Counted from the first letter of the stretch, positions 53,355-62,458 are shown. The stretch: DNA of 64,000 nt from Streptomyces sp. V2I9 (GCF_030817475.1 NZ_JAUSZJ010000002.1:2037501-2101500), one strand, 5' to 3'. Made by a program: numbers and translations. Notes: generated from the sequence alone by a model not told the origin.

Positions 53355-53621
53355 TCAGACCGACGGCGTCAGCTTCTTCGCCGTACTGCAGTGCTCGGTC
53401 CGCTCGTGCCGCCGCAGCCGCACGGCCGTCAGGGCGAACAGCGCCGTGAACGCCGGCAGGAAGACCCCCGCGATCTCGGCCTGCCGGCCGCCCGCGTCCC
53501 GGTCCGCCTGGAGGACGAGAACCAGCAGGGAGATGAGCATCCCGCCGAGGTAGACCGGACGGATACGCCGCAACTGCCGTACGGCACGGGGTGCGAGAGC
53601 AACACGCTTCGAGGTGGCCAT
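53355..53621 (-). CDS. Small two-helix membrane protein
   Basis: 88 residues. A basic N-terminus (ATSKRVALAPRAVRQLRRIR) is followed by two hydrophobic helices (VYLGGMLISLLVLVLQA and IAGVFLPAFTALFALTAV) and a short basic tail. No family recognised. The frame is open further upstream to 53792, but that part is Gly/Pro-rich and atypical, so ATG 53621 is preferred. The ribosome site is weak. It is monocistronic. Confidence 0.55.
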   Translation of the reverse strand: MATSKRVALAPRAVRQLRRIRPVYLGGMLISLLVLVLQADRDAGGRQAEIAGVFLPAFTALFALTAVRLRRHERTEHCSTAKKLTPSV

Positions 53622-53792
53622 GGGCGCCGGGTACCCCGGAGACGGCAGACCACGCGAACGGACGGGGACCGCCACCGGAGACCGTCCGCCGCGCCCAGAG
53701 GCTGCCGCACTACGGGGCTGCCGTACCCCGAGGCCGCCGCACCCCGGGGCCGCCGCGCCCCCGGTCGCCCCGGCCCCGGTCGCCCCGGCCAT

Positions 53793-54169
53793 CCGGTCCC
53801 GCTCGCCCCGGCCGCCGTCCGGCCCCTCCGCCCCGCGCGTAATTCGGTGGCCGGTCGCGCGGCCCCCTTGTTACGGTGCTCGCTCCTCGACCGCGGGTCC
53901 GACCGCGGGTGACCTGTGGGCGTGAGCCCTGGAAAGCAGTTGATGTATGCCCCGGCCAGTGACTCCGAGCCTCCCTCGTCGCGCCTGTGGCGCCGGGGCG
54001 ACCGGGCCTGACCGTCCGCGGCCGCCGTACGCGACCGACTGCTGACATCTCACGAGCGGCTGACATCGCGCAGCCGTCCGGCCCCGCTCCCCGCGCGCAC
54101 GCCTCCGACGCGAGGGTGCTCGGTACTTCCCTGCTGCTTCGTTCCTCATCTTCGGCAAGGAGTATCCGG
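53793..54169. other. Gene-free interval upstream of the RNHCP pair
   Basis: Low-complexity CCGGTCGCCCCGG repeats extend to about 53830. A short direct repeat, GACCGCGGGT, occurs twice near 53889-53912. The promoter for the RNHCP genes is probably here, but I cannot define it. Confidence 0.35.
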
Positions 54170-54562
54170 GTGTCACACGACAACCCCCAGCACCGCTCAG
54201 CCATGCCCTCCCCTTCCCCGATGTCCTCCCTGGACACCTTCACCTGCGTCCGCTGCGGACTTACCGTCGCCGCGTACGCGCCCGACGGCAGCCGGCGCAA
54301 CCACTGCCCGAGCTGCCTGCACTCCCAGCACCTCGTCGACCACGTCGAGGGCGGCCGCTCCGACTGCGAGGGCCGGATGGCCCCGATCTCGATCGCGGTG
54401 CTGCGGACCGGCGACTGGATGGTCGTCCACCGCTGCACCCGGTGCGACGAGCTGACCTCGAACCCGGTCTGCGGGGACGACAACCAGCTGATCCTGATGC
54501 GGATGGCCGTACGTCCGCTGGCCCAGCCGCCGTTTCCGCTCGAAGCCTTCGGTGACCTGTGA
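54170..54562 (+). CDS. RNHCP domain protein (copy 1)
   Basis: 130 residues from GTG 54170, preceded by AAGGAG. The zinc-ribbon-like pattern is TFTCVRCGLTV (C-x-x-C), RRNHCPSCLHS (the family's name-giving RNHCP motif), then DCEGRM, and VVHRCTRCDELTSNPVCGDDN with a further C-x-x-C. Four Cys pairs suggest two zinc sites. Function of the family is unknown. It is followed 76 bp later by a paralogue. Confidence 0.9.
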   Translation: MSHDNPQHRSAMPSPSPMSSLDTFTCVRCGLTVAAYAPDGSRRNHCPSCLHSQHLVDHVEGGRSDCEGRMAPISIAVLRTGDWMVVHRCTRCDELTSNPVCGDDNQLILMRMAVRPLAQPPFPLEAFGDL

Positions 54563-54638
54563 ACCGGGCGAGCGGAACCGGAGCCGGTCCCCTCGGCCTC
54601 ACGGGAGCCGGCGGACGCACCGTGGGCGGGAGGCTCCG

Positions 54639-55058
54639 ATGACGCGGCGCGGACCCCGGCGGTCCTCGGAGCGCCGTCCGCAACGGCCCAAGGACGTGCT
54701 GCACGGCCCTGCGGGGGCGCGCGGCGACGCGTTCCGGTGCGTCGGCTGCCGGCTCGACGTGCCGCTCACGGCGCCGGGCACCGCCCACCGGAATCACTGC
54801 CCGTCCTGTCTGGTCAGCCTGCACGTGGACGGCAGGGTGCCGGGTGACCGGGCGGCGGGGTGCCGCGGGCGGATGGTGGCGCTGAGCCTGTCCGTGCGGC
54901 AGGACGGGGAGTGGATGCTCATCCACCACTGCCTCGCGTGCGGACGGCTCAGCGCCAACCGCATCGCGGGCGACGACAACGCGCTGGCGCTCATCCGGCT
55001 GGCGCTGCGGCCGCTCGCGGACGTGGGCGTACCCACGCGGGCGATGCTCGCGCTGTGA
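54639..55058 (+). CDS. RNHCP domain protein (copy 2)
   Basis: 139 residues from ATG 54639 (GGGAGG upstream). The same architecture as copy 1: AFRCVGCRLDVPL, HRNHCPSCLVSLHVDG, GCRGRMVALSLSV, LIHHCLACGRLSANRIAGDDN and LIRLALRPLA. The two copies are roughly half identical and differ mostly at the N-terminus, where copy 2 has a basic Arg-rich leader. They form a tandem duplication, probably one operon. Confidence 0.9.
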   Translation: MTRRGPRRSSERRPQRPKDVLHGPAGARGDAFRCVGCRLDVPLTAPGTAHRNHCPSCLVSLHVDGRVPGDRAAGCRGRMVALSLSVRQDGEWMLIHHCLACGRLSANRIAGDDNALALIRLALRPLADVGVPTRAMLAL

Positions 55059-55193
55059 CGCGGGGGCCGTCCGGTGATCGCCGGGCGGCCCTCGGCGCGG
55101 AAGTCCAGGTCCACCGGGGTCGCCGGGCGGCGTCGAGCGCGGAAGCGCGGGTCGCCCGGCGGCTTCGGGGCGGGCGGGGGCGGACAGCGGAAT

Positions 55194-55219
55194 GGGGCCC
55201 GGCCTTGCGGCCGGACCCC
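55194..55219. terminator. Bidirectional hairpin between convergent genes
   Basis: GGGGCCCGGCC (55194-55204), TTGC loop, GGCCGGACCCC (55209-55219): about 10 pairs with one mismatch. It lies between the RNHCP operon (ends 55058) and the opposing sugar operon (ends 55360). The rest of this 300-bp gap shows no gene. Confidence 0.65.
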
Positions 55220-55359
55220 CCTCGCTTTCCCCTCCCGTCGGGCCTTCCCGTTCCCCCCGGACCCCTCCCCGGAAGTCCCGACGCCCTGTGTGACCCGAGA
55301 GGGTACGCAAAGGTTGCAGCCCTTTGCGATCTCTTTACCTTCGGTCCCGGACAGGGCTC

Positions 55360-56193
55360 TCAACAGGCATGTTGCACATAGCGCTCCGTAACGTCCGCGA
55401 GGACCTCCGCCCCGTCGCGGGGCCACAGCGCCTCGTTGAAGATCTCCACCTCGATCGGGCCGTCGAAGCCGGCGGATTCCACCGCGCTCCGGAACGCGCG
55501 GAAGTCCACGCTCCCGTCGCCCAGTTGGCCACGGCCCAGCAGAACCCCCGCCGGCAGCGGAGTGATCCAGTCGGCCAACTGGAACGCGTGGATACGGCCG
55601 CCCGCCCCCGCGCGGGCGATCTCGGCCAAGGCCCGGTCGTCCCACCAGAGGTGGTAGGTGTCGACGACCACGCCGACCCGCTCGGCCGGGAAGCGCTCCG
55701 CGAGGTCCAGGGCCTGACCGAGGGTGGAGACCACGCAGCGGTCGGACGCGTACATCGGGTGCAGGGGCTCGATCGCCAGGCGCACCCCACGCTCGGCGGC
55801 GTACGGGGCCAGCTCCGCCAGCGCGTCCGCCACCCGTTCGCGCGCCCCGTGGAGATCGCGGCTGCCGGGCGGGAGGCCGCCGGAGACCAGGACCAGGGTG
55901 TCGGTGGACAGGGCCGCGGCCTCGTCGATCGCCGCCCGGTTGTCGTCCAGGGCGCGGGCGCGGTCGGCAGGTTCGAGGGCGGTGAAGAAGCCGCCCCGGC
56001 AGAGGCTGGTGACGGTGAGTCCGGCCTCGGACAGGAGCCGCGCCGTGCGCTCGACGCCGTACGCCTGCACGGGGGCGCGCCACAGGCCCACCTTGCCGAT
56101 GCCCGCCTTGACGCAGCCTTCGACCAGCTCCTCCAACGACCACTGTTTGATGGTTTCCTGATTAATGCTCAGGCGAGCGAGGTCGTGCGTCAT
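55360..56193 (-). CDS. TIM-barrel sugar phosphate isomerase/epimerase
   Basis: 277 residues. Xylose-isomerase-like barrel: LSINQETIKQWSLEELVEGC, GIGKVGLWRAPVQAYG, LTVTSLCRGGFFTA, LAIEPLHPMYASDRC, VGVVVDTYHLWWDD, IHAFQLADWITPLP and IEVEIFNEALWPRD, with Glu/Asp/His/Glu metal ligands in the expected strands. The overlap of its ATG with the DUF993 stop (56190-56193) shows coupling. It is the last gene of the LacI-controlled operon; its sugar is unknown. Confidence 0.92.
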   Translation of the reverse strand: MTHDLARLSINQETIKQWSLEELVEGCVKAGIGKVGLWRAPVQAYGVERTARLLSEAGLTVTSLCRGGFFTALEPADRARALDDNRAAIDEAAALSTDTLVLVSGGLPPGSRDLHGARERVADALAELAPYAAERGVRLAIEPLHPMYASDRCVVSTLGQALDLAERFPAERVGVVVDTYHLWWDDRALAEIARAGAGGRIHAFQLADWITPLPAGVLLGRGQLGDGSVDFRAFRSAVESAGFDGPIEVEIFNEALWPRDGAEVLADVTERYVQHAC

Positions 56194-57341
56194 CGGGCGC
56201 CTCCGTGGACCGCGAGCAGGGCGCGCATACGGTGCGCCGCCAGCCCCGGATCGAGGAACAGGCCGATACCGTCCGCCAGTTCGTACGCCTTCGCCAGGTG
56301 CGGCAGCGAGCGCGCCGACTGGAGTCCGCCCACCATCGTGAAGTGGTCCTGGTGACCGGCCAGCCAGGCCAGGAACACCACGCCCGTCTTGTAGAAGCGG
56401 GTGGGGTGCCGGAAGAGGTGGCGGGACAGCTCGACCGTGGGGTCCAGCAGGGCCCGGAAGCCCTCGACGTCCCCGGTGTCCAGCACCCGTACCGCGTGCG
56501 CGGCCAGCGGGCCCAGTGGGTCGAAGATGCCCAACAGAGCGTGGCTGAAGCCTCGTTCGTCGCCCGCGATCAGCTCGGGGTAGTGGAAGTCGTCACCGGT
56601 GTAGCAGCGCACCCCGTCCGGCAGGCGGCGGCGGACGTCGATCTCACGGGCCGCGTCCAGGAGGGAGATCTTGACGCCGTCGACCTTGTCCGGGTGTTCG
56701 GCGACGACCTCGATGAAGGTGCCGGTGGCCGCGTCGAGGTCGGCGCTGCCCCAGTAGCCCTCCAGGGCCGGGTCGAACAGGGGGCCCAGCCAGTGCAGGA
56801 TCACCGGCTCGGACGCCTGGCGCAGGAGGTGGGCGTAGGTGGTGAGGTAGTCCTCGGGGCCCCGGGCGGCGCGGGCGAGGGCGCGCGAGGCCATGAGGAT
56901 CGGCTGGACGGCGTGCTGTTCGGCCAGCGCCAACTGCTCCTCGTACGCCGCCGTGACCTCGGCGAGGGTGGGCGTACCGCCGTCGGGGAGCTGGTCGGTG
57001 CCGACGCCGCAGGCGATCCGGCCCCCCACGGCCCTGGCCTCGGCGGCCGACCGGCGGATCAGTTCGGCCGCGACCGCCCAGTCCAGCCCCATCCCGCGCT
57101 GTGCGGTGTCCATGGCCTCCGCGACGCCGAGGCCATGGGCCCACAGGTGGCGGCGGAAGGCGAGCGTGGTCTCCCAGTCGACGGCGGCCGGACCGTCCGG
57201 GCCGGTGTCCGCGTACGGGTCCGCGACCACGTGCGCGGCGGAGAAGACCGTGCGGGAGGTGGGCGCCGCCCCCGACGGCAGGTCGAGCGGGGTGGCGCGG
57301 GGGGTGTAGGGCCCCTGCGGGAGGTGGATCACGGTCGTCAC
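56190..57341 (-). CDS. DUF993 / dihydrodipicolinate-synthase-family protein
   Basis: 383 residues. The barrel reads VDWETTLAFRRHLWAHGLGV, AEAMDTAQRGMGLDW, RIACGVGTDQL, ILMASRALA, PVILHWLGPLF, VDGVKISLLDAAREI (Schiff-base-type Lys in VKIS) and CYTGDDFHYPELIAGDE. These resemble class I aldolases of the DapA superfamily, so an aldol-type reaction on the product of the neighbouring oxidoreductase is a reasonable inference. It lies 78 bp after the Gfo/Idh gene and overlaps the next gene. Confidence 0.9.
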   Translation of the reverse strand: MTTVIHLPQGPYTPRATPLDLPSGAAPTSRTVFSAAHVVADPYADTGPDGPAAVDWETTLAFRRHLWAHGLGVAEAMDTAQRGMGLDWAVAAELIRRSAAEARAVGGRIACGVGTDQLPDGGTPTLAEVTAAYEEQLALAEQHAVQPILMASRALARAARGPEDYLTTYAHLLRQASEPVILHWLGPLFDPALEGYWGSADLDAATGTFIEVVAEHPDKVDGVKISLLDAAREIDVRRRLPDGVRCYTGDDFHYPELIAGDERGFSHALLGIFDPLGPLAAHAVRVLDTGDVEGFRALLDPTVELSRHLFRHPTRFYKTGVVFLAWLAGHQDHFTMVGGLQSARSLPHLAKAYELADGIGLFLDPGLAAHRMRALLAVHGGAR

Positions 57342-57419
57342 GGCAGCGGCTCCCCGTCGGTGCGCCGGACGGTCGGGCGGTACGTCACAGGGTCGGCTCC
57401 GGGCGGTCGAAGCGGTACG

Positions 57420-58571
57420 TCACAGGGTCAGCTCCGGGAGGTCGAAGCGGCGGCCCTCGGCGGAGGACTTCAGGCCCAGTTCGGCCAGTTGGACGCCCCG
57501 GGCGCCGGCCAGCAGGTCCCGGGCGTACGGCTCGTCCAGGGCCACATGACGCAGGAACAGCTCCCACTGCGCCTTGAAGCCGTTGTCGAACTCCTCGTTG
57601 TCCGGGACCTCCTGCCACTGGTCGCGGAAGGGCCCGGTGACCGGGAGGTCCGGGTTCCAGACGGGCTTCGGGGTGGTCGAGCGGTGCTGGACACGGCAGT
57701 TGCGCAGACCGGCGACGGCGGAGCCGTGGGTCCCGTCGACCTGGAACTCGACCAGCTCGTCGCGGTTGACCCGTACCGCCCAGGAGGAGTTGATCTGTGC
57801 GACGGCCCCGCTCGCCAGCTGGAAGATCCCGTACGCCGCGTCGTCGGCGGTCGCCTCGTACGGCTCGCCCCGCTCGTCCCAGCGGCGCGGCACGTGCGTC
57901 CGGACGTGGGCGGTGACGGAGGCGACGGGGCCGAACAGCTCGTGGAGCACGTACTCCCAGTGCGGGAACATGTCGACGACGATCCCGCCGCCGTCCTCCG
58001 CGCGGTAGTTCCAGGAGGGGCGCTGGGCCTTCTGCCAGTCACCCTCGAAGACCCAGTAGCCGAACTCCCCGCGCACGGAGAGGACCTCGCCGAAGAACCC
58101 GCCGTCGATCAGGCGCTTCAGCTTGCGCAGGCCCGGCAGGAAGATCTTGTCCTGGACGACGCCGTTCTTGACACCGGCGTCGCGAGCGAGCCGGGCCAGG
58201 TCGAGCGCCCCCTCCAGGTCCGCGGCGGTCGGCTTCTCGGTGTAGACGTGCTTGCCCGCCGCGACGGCCTTCTTGATCGCCTCCAGGCGGGCCGAGGTGA
58301 CCTGGGCGTCGAAGTAGATCTCGACCGTGTCGTCCGCCAGGACCGCGTCCAGGTCCGTGGACCACTCGGTCAGACCGTGGCGCCCGGCGATGTCCTCCAG
58401 GGCGTGGGACCTGCGGCCGACGAGCACGGGCTCGGGCCACAGCACGTCGCCGCCGCCGAGGTCGAGGCCGCCCTGTTCGCGGATCGCGAGGATCGAGCGG
58501 ACCAGGTGTTGCCGGTACCCCATGCGCCCCGTGACGCCGTTCATGGCGATGCGCACCGTCCTGCGTGTCAC
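57420..58571 (-). CDS. Gfo/Idh/MocA family oxidoreductase
   Basis: 383 residues from GTG 58571, which follows GGGAGGGG. The N-terminal NAD(P)-binding fold (VRIAMNGVTGRMGYRQHLVR; IYFDAQVTSARLEAIKKAVA; GKHVYTEKP with the conserved E-K-P) leads to the C-terminal substrate domain (GEVLSVRGEFGYWVFEG, NYRAEDGGGIVVDMFPHWEY with the catalytic-type D-x-x-x-H). It probably oxidises a sugar or polyol. First gene of the operon read from the operator-containing divergent promoter. Confidence 0.92.
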   Translation of the reverse strand: MTRRTVRIAMNGVTGRMGYRQHLVRSILAIREQGGLDLGGGDVLWPEPVLVGRRSHALEDIAGRHGLTEWSTDLDAVLADDTVEIYFDAQVTSARLEAIKKAVAAGKHVYTEKPTAADLEGALDLARLARDAGVKNGVVQDKIFLPGLRKLKRLIDGGFFGEVLSVRGEFGYWVFEGDWQKAQRPSWNYRAEDGGGIVVDMFPHWEYVLHELFGPVASVTAHVRTHVPRRWDERGEPYEATADDAAYGIFQLASGAVAQINSSWAVRVNRDELVEFQVDGTHGSAVAGLRNCRVQHRSTTPKPVWNPDLPVTGPFRDQWQEVPDNEEFDNGFKAQWELFLRHVALDEPYARDLLAGARGVQLAELGLKSSAEGRRFDLPELTL

Positions 58572-58593
58572 GAACACCCCTCCCGTACCGTCG

Positions 58594-58609
58594 TAGCAAG
58601 CGCTTTCTA
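58594..58609. promoter_or_regulatory. LacI-family operator
   Basis: GCAAGCGCTTTC (58596-58607) with the perfect core AAGCGCTT (58598-58605). It has the central-CG palindrome preferred by LacI regulators. It is 23 bp before the oxidoreductase GTG and 75 bp before the lacI-type ATG, so it can control both. Confidence 0.85.
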
Positions 58610-58681
58610 TCGGAGATGACGCTAGCCTGCCGCAAGCGGCCGGACAAGAGGGGCCGCACGGGATCTCCACGGAGGACAGCG

Positions 58682-59773
58682 ATGACAGTCACCCTGGCGG
58701 ATGTGGCGGCGCGCGCCCGGGTGTCGCCGGCCACCGTCTCCCGCGTACTGAACGGCAACTACCCGGTGGCGGCCTCGACCCGCGAACGGGTCCTGCGCGC
58801 GGTGGACGACCTCGACTACGTGCTCAACGGTCCCGCGAGCTCCCTCGCGGCGGCCACCTCGGACCTGGTCGGCATCCTGGTCAACGACATCGCCGACCCG
58901 TTCTTCGGGATCATGGCGGGGGCGGCGCAGACGCAGATCGGCGGCCCCGGAGACGGTTCGGGGCGGGCGGGCGGCGAGAAGCTGGCCGTCATCTGCAACA
59001 CCGGAGGCTCCCCGGAGCGTGAACTCACCTATCTCACCCTCCTCCAGCGCCAGCGCGCCGCCGCCGTCGTCCTCACCGGGGGCGCGGTCGAGTTCCCGTC
59101 GCACCAGGCCGCCATCGCAGCGAAACTGGCGAAGCTCGCGGACGCGGGCACCCGGATCGTCTTCTGCGGGCGGCCCCCGCTGCCCGAGGGGGACGCGCTC
59201 GTCGCCGCGCTCGCCTTCGACAACCGGGGTGGCGGACGCCGGCTCACCGAGCACCTGACAGCGCTCGGCCACCGCAGGATCGGCTACGTCGCCGGGCCCC
59301 CGGAGCGGACCACCACCCGGCACCGGCTGGAGGGCCACCGGGAGGCGCTGCGCACGGCCGGCATCGCCACCGTTCCGGCGGGCGACAGGGACTCCGGCGA
59401 GGAGGACCGGCTCACCGTGCACGGCCCGTACGACCGGCGCTCGGGCTACGAGGCCACCCTCGAACTCCTGCGCAGGGCTCCGGACATCACCGCGATCGTG
59501 GCCGCCAACGACACCGTGGCGCTGGGCGCGTGCGCGGCCGTACGGGACCAGGGGATGCGCATCCCGCAGGACATCTCGGTCGCGGGCTTCGACGACCTGC
59601 CGTTCTCGGTGGACGCGGTCCCGGCCCTGACGACGGTCCGGCTGCCGCTCTTCGAGGCGGGGGCCCGCGCCGGACGGCTCGCTATGGGCAAGGAGAACCC
59701 GCCGCCGGGGGGCATCGCCACCATCGCGGCCGAACTGATGATCCGGGGGTCCACGGCGGCGCCGCGGCGGTGA
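58682..59773 (+). CDS. LacI family transcriptional regulator
   Basis: 363 residues. The N-terminal HTH (VTLADVAARARVSPATVSRV then LNGNYPVAASTRERV) with hinge helix (GPASSLAA) is followed by a periplasmic-binding-like domain (LVGILVNDIADPFFGIMAG ... ITAIVAANDTVALGACAAV ... ISVAGFDDLPFSVDAVPALT). ATG 58682 has GGAGG at good spacing. It is divergent from the Gfo/Idh-DUF993-isomerase operon across the operator, so it most likely represses that operon until a sugar is bound. Confidence 0.95.
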   Translation: MTVTLADVAARARVSPATVSRVLNGNYPVAASTRERVLRAVDDLDYVLNGPASSLAAATSDLVGILVNDIADPFFGIMAGAAQTQIGGPGDGSGRAGGEKLAVICNTGGSPERELTYLTLLQRQRAAAVVLTGGAVEFPSHQAAIAAKLAKLADAGTRIVFCGRPPLPEGDALVAALAFDNRGGGRRLTEHLTALGHRRIGYVAGPPERTTTRHRLEGHREALRTAGIATVPAGDRDSGEEDRLTVHGPYDRRSGYEATLELLRRAPDITAIVAANDTVALGACAAVRDQGMRIPQDISVAGFDDLPFSVDAVPALTTVRLPLFEAGARAGRLAMGKENPPPGGIATIAAELMIRGSTAAPRR

Positions 59774-60204
59774 GCCCGGCCGGGACCGGCGCTCGGGGGC
59801 GGGCGGCTCCTGCCAGGGGGCGGACCGTCTCGCCGTTCGAGCCCGCTGCTCCTGGTGCCCGCCGCCGTATCAGCCGGGGCCGGGTGGCCTCCGATGCCGG
59901 GGGCCCCATGCGTGGTCACGGCCCGCCACGCCCTGCGGGCCCGCGTTCCTGTCTGCGTACCCGGCTGCCCGCGTGGCCGCCTGCGTACCGGCCTGTCCGC
60001 GTGTCCGTCTGCCCACCGGCCTCCCTCCGCGGCCGCCTCCGTACCGGCCTGCGCGTGTGGCCGCCTGCCCGTGGAGAAGAGTGTGCACCCCCTCTGACCT
60101 CGGCCATTACCCCGGAGGTAATCGACCTCTGCCCCGGCGGGCGGGCATGTTGATCTCCACGGGCGGCGACGGGCCGCATCGGGCGGGATGAGACGAGGTA
60201 CGGA
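59774..60204. other. Gene-free interval with degenerate repeat
   Basis: 430 bp between the LacI gene and the NTF2-like gene. Apart from a 28-bp tandem repeat (listed separately) it shows no gene. The last ~100 bp (ATTACCCCGGAGGTAATCG, an inverted repeat TTACC/GGTAA near 60106-60121) may be the promoter region of the NTF2-like gene. Confidence 0.45.
59951..60074. repeat. 28-bp degenerate tandem repeat, 4.4 copies
   Basis: Units begin at 59951, 59979, 60007, 60035 and 60063 (partial). The consensus is close to GCCTGCGTACCGGCCTG then YCCGCGTGGCC. The period is not a multiple of three, so it is not a protein repeat. Function unknown. Confidence 0.85.
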
Positions 60205-61239
60205 ATGTTCGCGTGTCGGCGTGGTGTGGTGGGAGCCGTGGTGCTCGCGGTCGTCACGGGGGTGGCGACCTCGGCGACGGCGCTTCCGGGCGGTGAGAGG
60301 GCCGCCGCCCGCGGCGACTGCCCGGACGTACGCTCGGAGGTCGAGCTGCTGGAGGGCCGGATCACCCCGAACGTCTGCGCGTTCATGCGGCGTCAGATCA
60401 CCTTCGGTGAACTGCCGACCGCCACTCCTCCGGCTGTCGGGGACCTGAACCACCCCCGCGTGAGGGCCTACCTCGACATCTTCGACGAGGACGCCACCCT
60501 CTGGGAGGCGGGCAGCGCCCCGCAGCGCGGCCGTACCGTGATCGGCACCTCGATCACCGGCTCTCTGCGCCTGGTCCCCGACCTGCGGTACCGGGGCACG
60601 AACGTGGTGGCCGACGGAGCCGTCACGATGTTCGGCCAGTGGAACGAGGCCACGCTGAAGGGCCACAAGGTGGCCTACCCGCAGATCGCGCGCAATGTCC
60701 TCGGGGACGACGGCAAGTCGCTCCAGGCCCGCCGCTACTACGACCGCTACGTCCTGTTCCGGGACACGGTCCCGGAGTTGGCGCCCGAGGCGCTGTTCGA
60801 CGGGATCGCGGATTCCGGCCCGGCTCCGTCCCGGGGCCCGGCGCCCGGACGCCTGACGGCCGCGGAGATTCCGGACCGCCTCGCGGCATGGAACGGGGAG
60901 GACACGGACGCCCTGCTCGGCCGCATGGGCAACGCGCGGCTGACGGGACCGGGGCTGGACGCTCCGCTGAGGACGGACGCCGGCAAACGGGCCTACCTCC
61001 AGCGGTTCTTCGGCACGGCGGACGTCCGGTTCAAGGCCGGCCAAGCCGCCTTCGGCAGGACCACGACCTACATGGAGTGGCACGGCACGGTTTCCGGAGC
61101 GAAGGGCAAGGACATCCCGTTCGGGATCGTGGAACGCTTCGGCCCCGACAGTGCGTGGGAGTTGACCTTCGACACCCTCCCGCTGGTCGCCGACCGGGCG
61201 GAGATCGACGCGCTCTTCCAGAAGCTGGCTCAGCCCTGA
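60205..61239 (+). CDS. Secreted protein with two NTF2/SnoaL-like domains
   Basis: 344 residues. A signal peptide (GVVGAVVLAVVTGVATSATA) precedes two alpha+beta halves. The first is VRAYLDIFDEDATLWEAGS then GRTVIGTSITGSL and VVADGAVTMFGQW, ending in RYYDRYVLF. The second is IPDRLAAWNGEDTDALLGRM, LQRFFGTADVRFKAGQAAFG, TYMEWHGTVSG and FGIVERFG. Each half has the helix-helix then four-strand order of the NTF2 cone fold. No catalytic dyad is certain, and ligand or enzyme function is unknown. ATG 60205. Confidence 0.8.
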   Translation: MFACRRGVVGAVVLAVVTGVATSATALPGGERAAARGDCPDVRSEVELLEGRITPNVCAFMRRQITFGELPTATPPAVGDLNHPRVRAYLDIFDEDATLWEAGSAPQRGRTVIGTSITGSLRLVPDLRYRGTNVVADGAVTMFGQWNEATLKGHKVAYPQIARNVLGDDGKSLQARRYYDRYVLFRDTVPELAPEALFDGIADSGPAPSRGPAPGRLTAAEIPDRLAAWNGEDTDALLGRMGNARLTGPGLDAPLRTDAGKRAYLQRFFGTADVRFKAGQAAFGRTTTYMEWHGTVSGAKGKDIPFGIVERFGPDSAWELTFDTLPLVADRAEIDALFQKLAQP

Positions 61240-61433
61240 TGGTCCTCTCGTGCGTCCGGTGGGCGTGGTGGGCGGACGGCCGGGCCCGTACGGGCGCATG
61301 ACCAGGGGGGCCGGGGCCAGGTCCTTCCGTCGGGATCACGCCGGGCCGCCGGGCCGCCGCCGTCGGCGGACCTCGCCGGGGTGCCGGCCCGGCCCCGCTG
61401 CTCCGGCCCCGCCGCACCGGACCCGTCGCTCCG

Positions 61434-62390
61434 TCACCCCTGCGCCCCGCCGTCGAGGCTCGCGCGGAGCAGCGCCGCCTCCTCGTCGAGGTGGCACAGG
61501 AGGGCTTCGAGGGCGGGGGTGCGGGTGCGGTGGGCGGCCTCGGTGACGCCCACCGTGCGGCCCACCGAGGGGAGTTCGACCGGCAGCGCGGCGAGGTGCT
61601 CGTCGCCGCGCAGGACCAGTTCGGGCAGGAGCGCCACCATGTCGGTCTGGAGGAGCAGGGCCCGCATGGTGAGGATGGAGGTGCACTCCACCCGGTCGGC
61701 GGGGAGCGCCAGCCCCCGGTCGACGAAGAGGGCGGCCAACTCCTGGCGCAGGGCCGTCTGTTCGACGGGCAGAATCCACGGGTGGGCGAGCGCGTCAGTG
61801 AGCGCGAGGGTGCCCCCGGCCGGACCTTCCGCCAGGAGCGGGTGCCCGGCGCGGACGGCGAGCCGGATCGGCTCGCGGTAGAGCATCCGCTGCCGCAGCG
61901 CCTCACCGCCGCCGGGGGCGGGCCCCACCCGTCCGACGATGAGGTCGAGTTCGCCGCCGAGCAGGGCCGGGTGGAGGACGTCGGGGGTGCCCTCGCGGAC
62001 CACGACGGTGAGCCGGGGGCGCTCCCTCTTGAGGCGGGCCACGGCCCGCGGCAGCAGGACGTTGGCCCCGGCGAGCAGGGTGCCCACGGTGACCGTGCCG
62101 TCCTGGCCCTGGCGCAGTCCGGTGAGGTGTTCCTTGGCCCGCCGGATCTCGGCGACCACCGCGCGGGCGTGGCCGACGAGCGCCTCGCCGTAGACGGTGG
62201 GCCGCATACCGCGCGGAACGCGGACGAAGAGCGGGAGTTCGGCGACGGCCTCCAGTTCGCGCAGGGTGCGGGTGGCGGCGGGCTGGGTGAGGTGGAGGCT
62301 CTCCGCCGCCCGGCCGACGCTTCCGTGGTCGTACACCGCGATGAGCAGGGTCAGGTGCCGGAACTTCAGCCGGCCGTCCAGGAGGTCCAT
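61434..62390 (-). CDS. LysR-type transcriptional regulator
   Basis: 318 residues. The N-terminal winged HTH (FRHLTLLIAVYDHGSVGRAA then ESLHLTQPAATRTLRELE) and PBP-like effector domain (VTVGTLLAGANVLLPRAVAR; LDLIVGRVGP; REPIRLAVRAGHPLL) are clear. HTH and effector features place it near PcaQ/GbpR-type regulators of aromatic or sugar-acid catabolism. It is divergent from a muconic-semialdehyde-type dehydrogenase, which it most likely activates. Confidence 0.93.
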   Translation of the reverse strand: MDLLDGRLKFRHLTLLIAVYDHGSVGRAAESLHLTQPAATRTLRELEAVAELPLFVRVPRGMRPTVYGEALVGHARAVVAEIRRAKEHLTGLRQGQDGTVTVGTLLAGANVLLPRAVARLKRERPRLTVVVREGTPDVLHPALLGGELDLIVGRVGPAPGGGEALRQRMLYREPIRLAVRAGHPLLAEGPAGGTLALTDALAHPWILPVEQTALRQELAALFVDRGLALPADRVECTSILTMRALLLQTDMVALLPELVLRGDEHLAALPVELPSVGRTVGVTEAAHRTRTPALEALLCHLDEEAALLRASLDGGAQG

Positions 62391-62458
62391 CGCCGGGACT
62401 CCTTCCGGGGAGGCGGCGGGGCGCCCGGGGCGGGGCCGTGCCGCGGCATACCAGGATC

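Noticed and set aside
59855..60097. Small frame across the 28-bp repeat
   Set aside because: Repeat period is not a multiple of three and the peptide has no domain.
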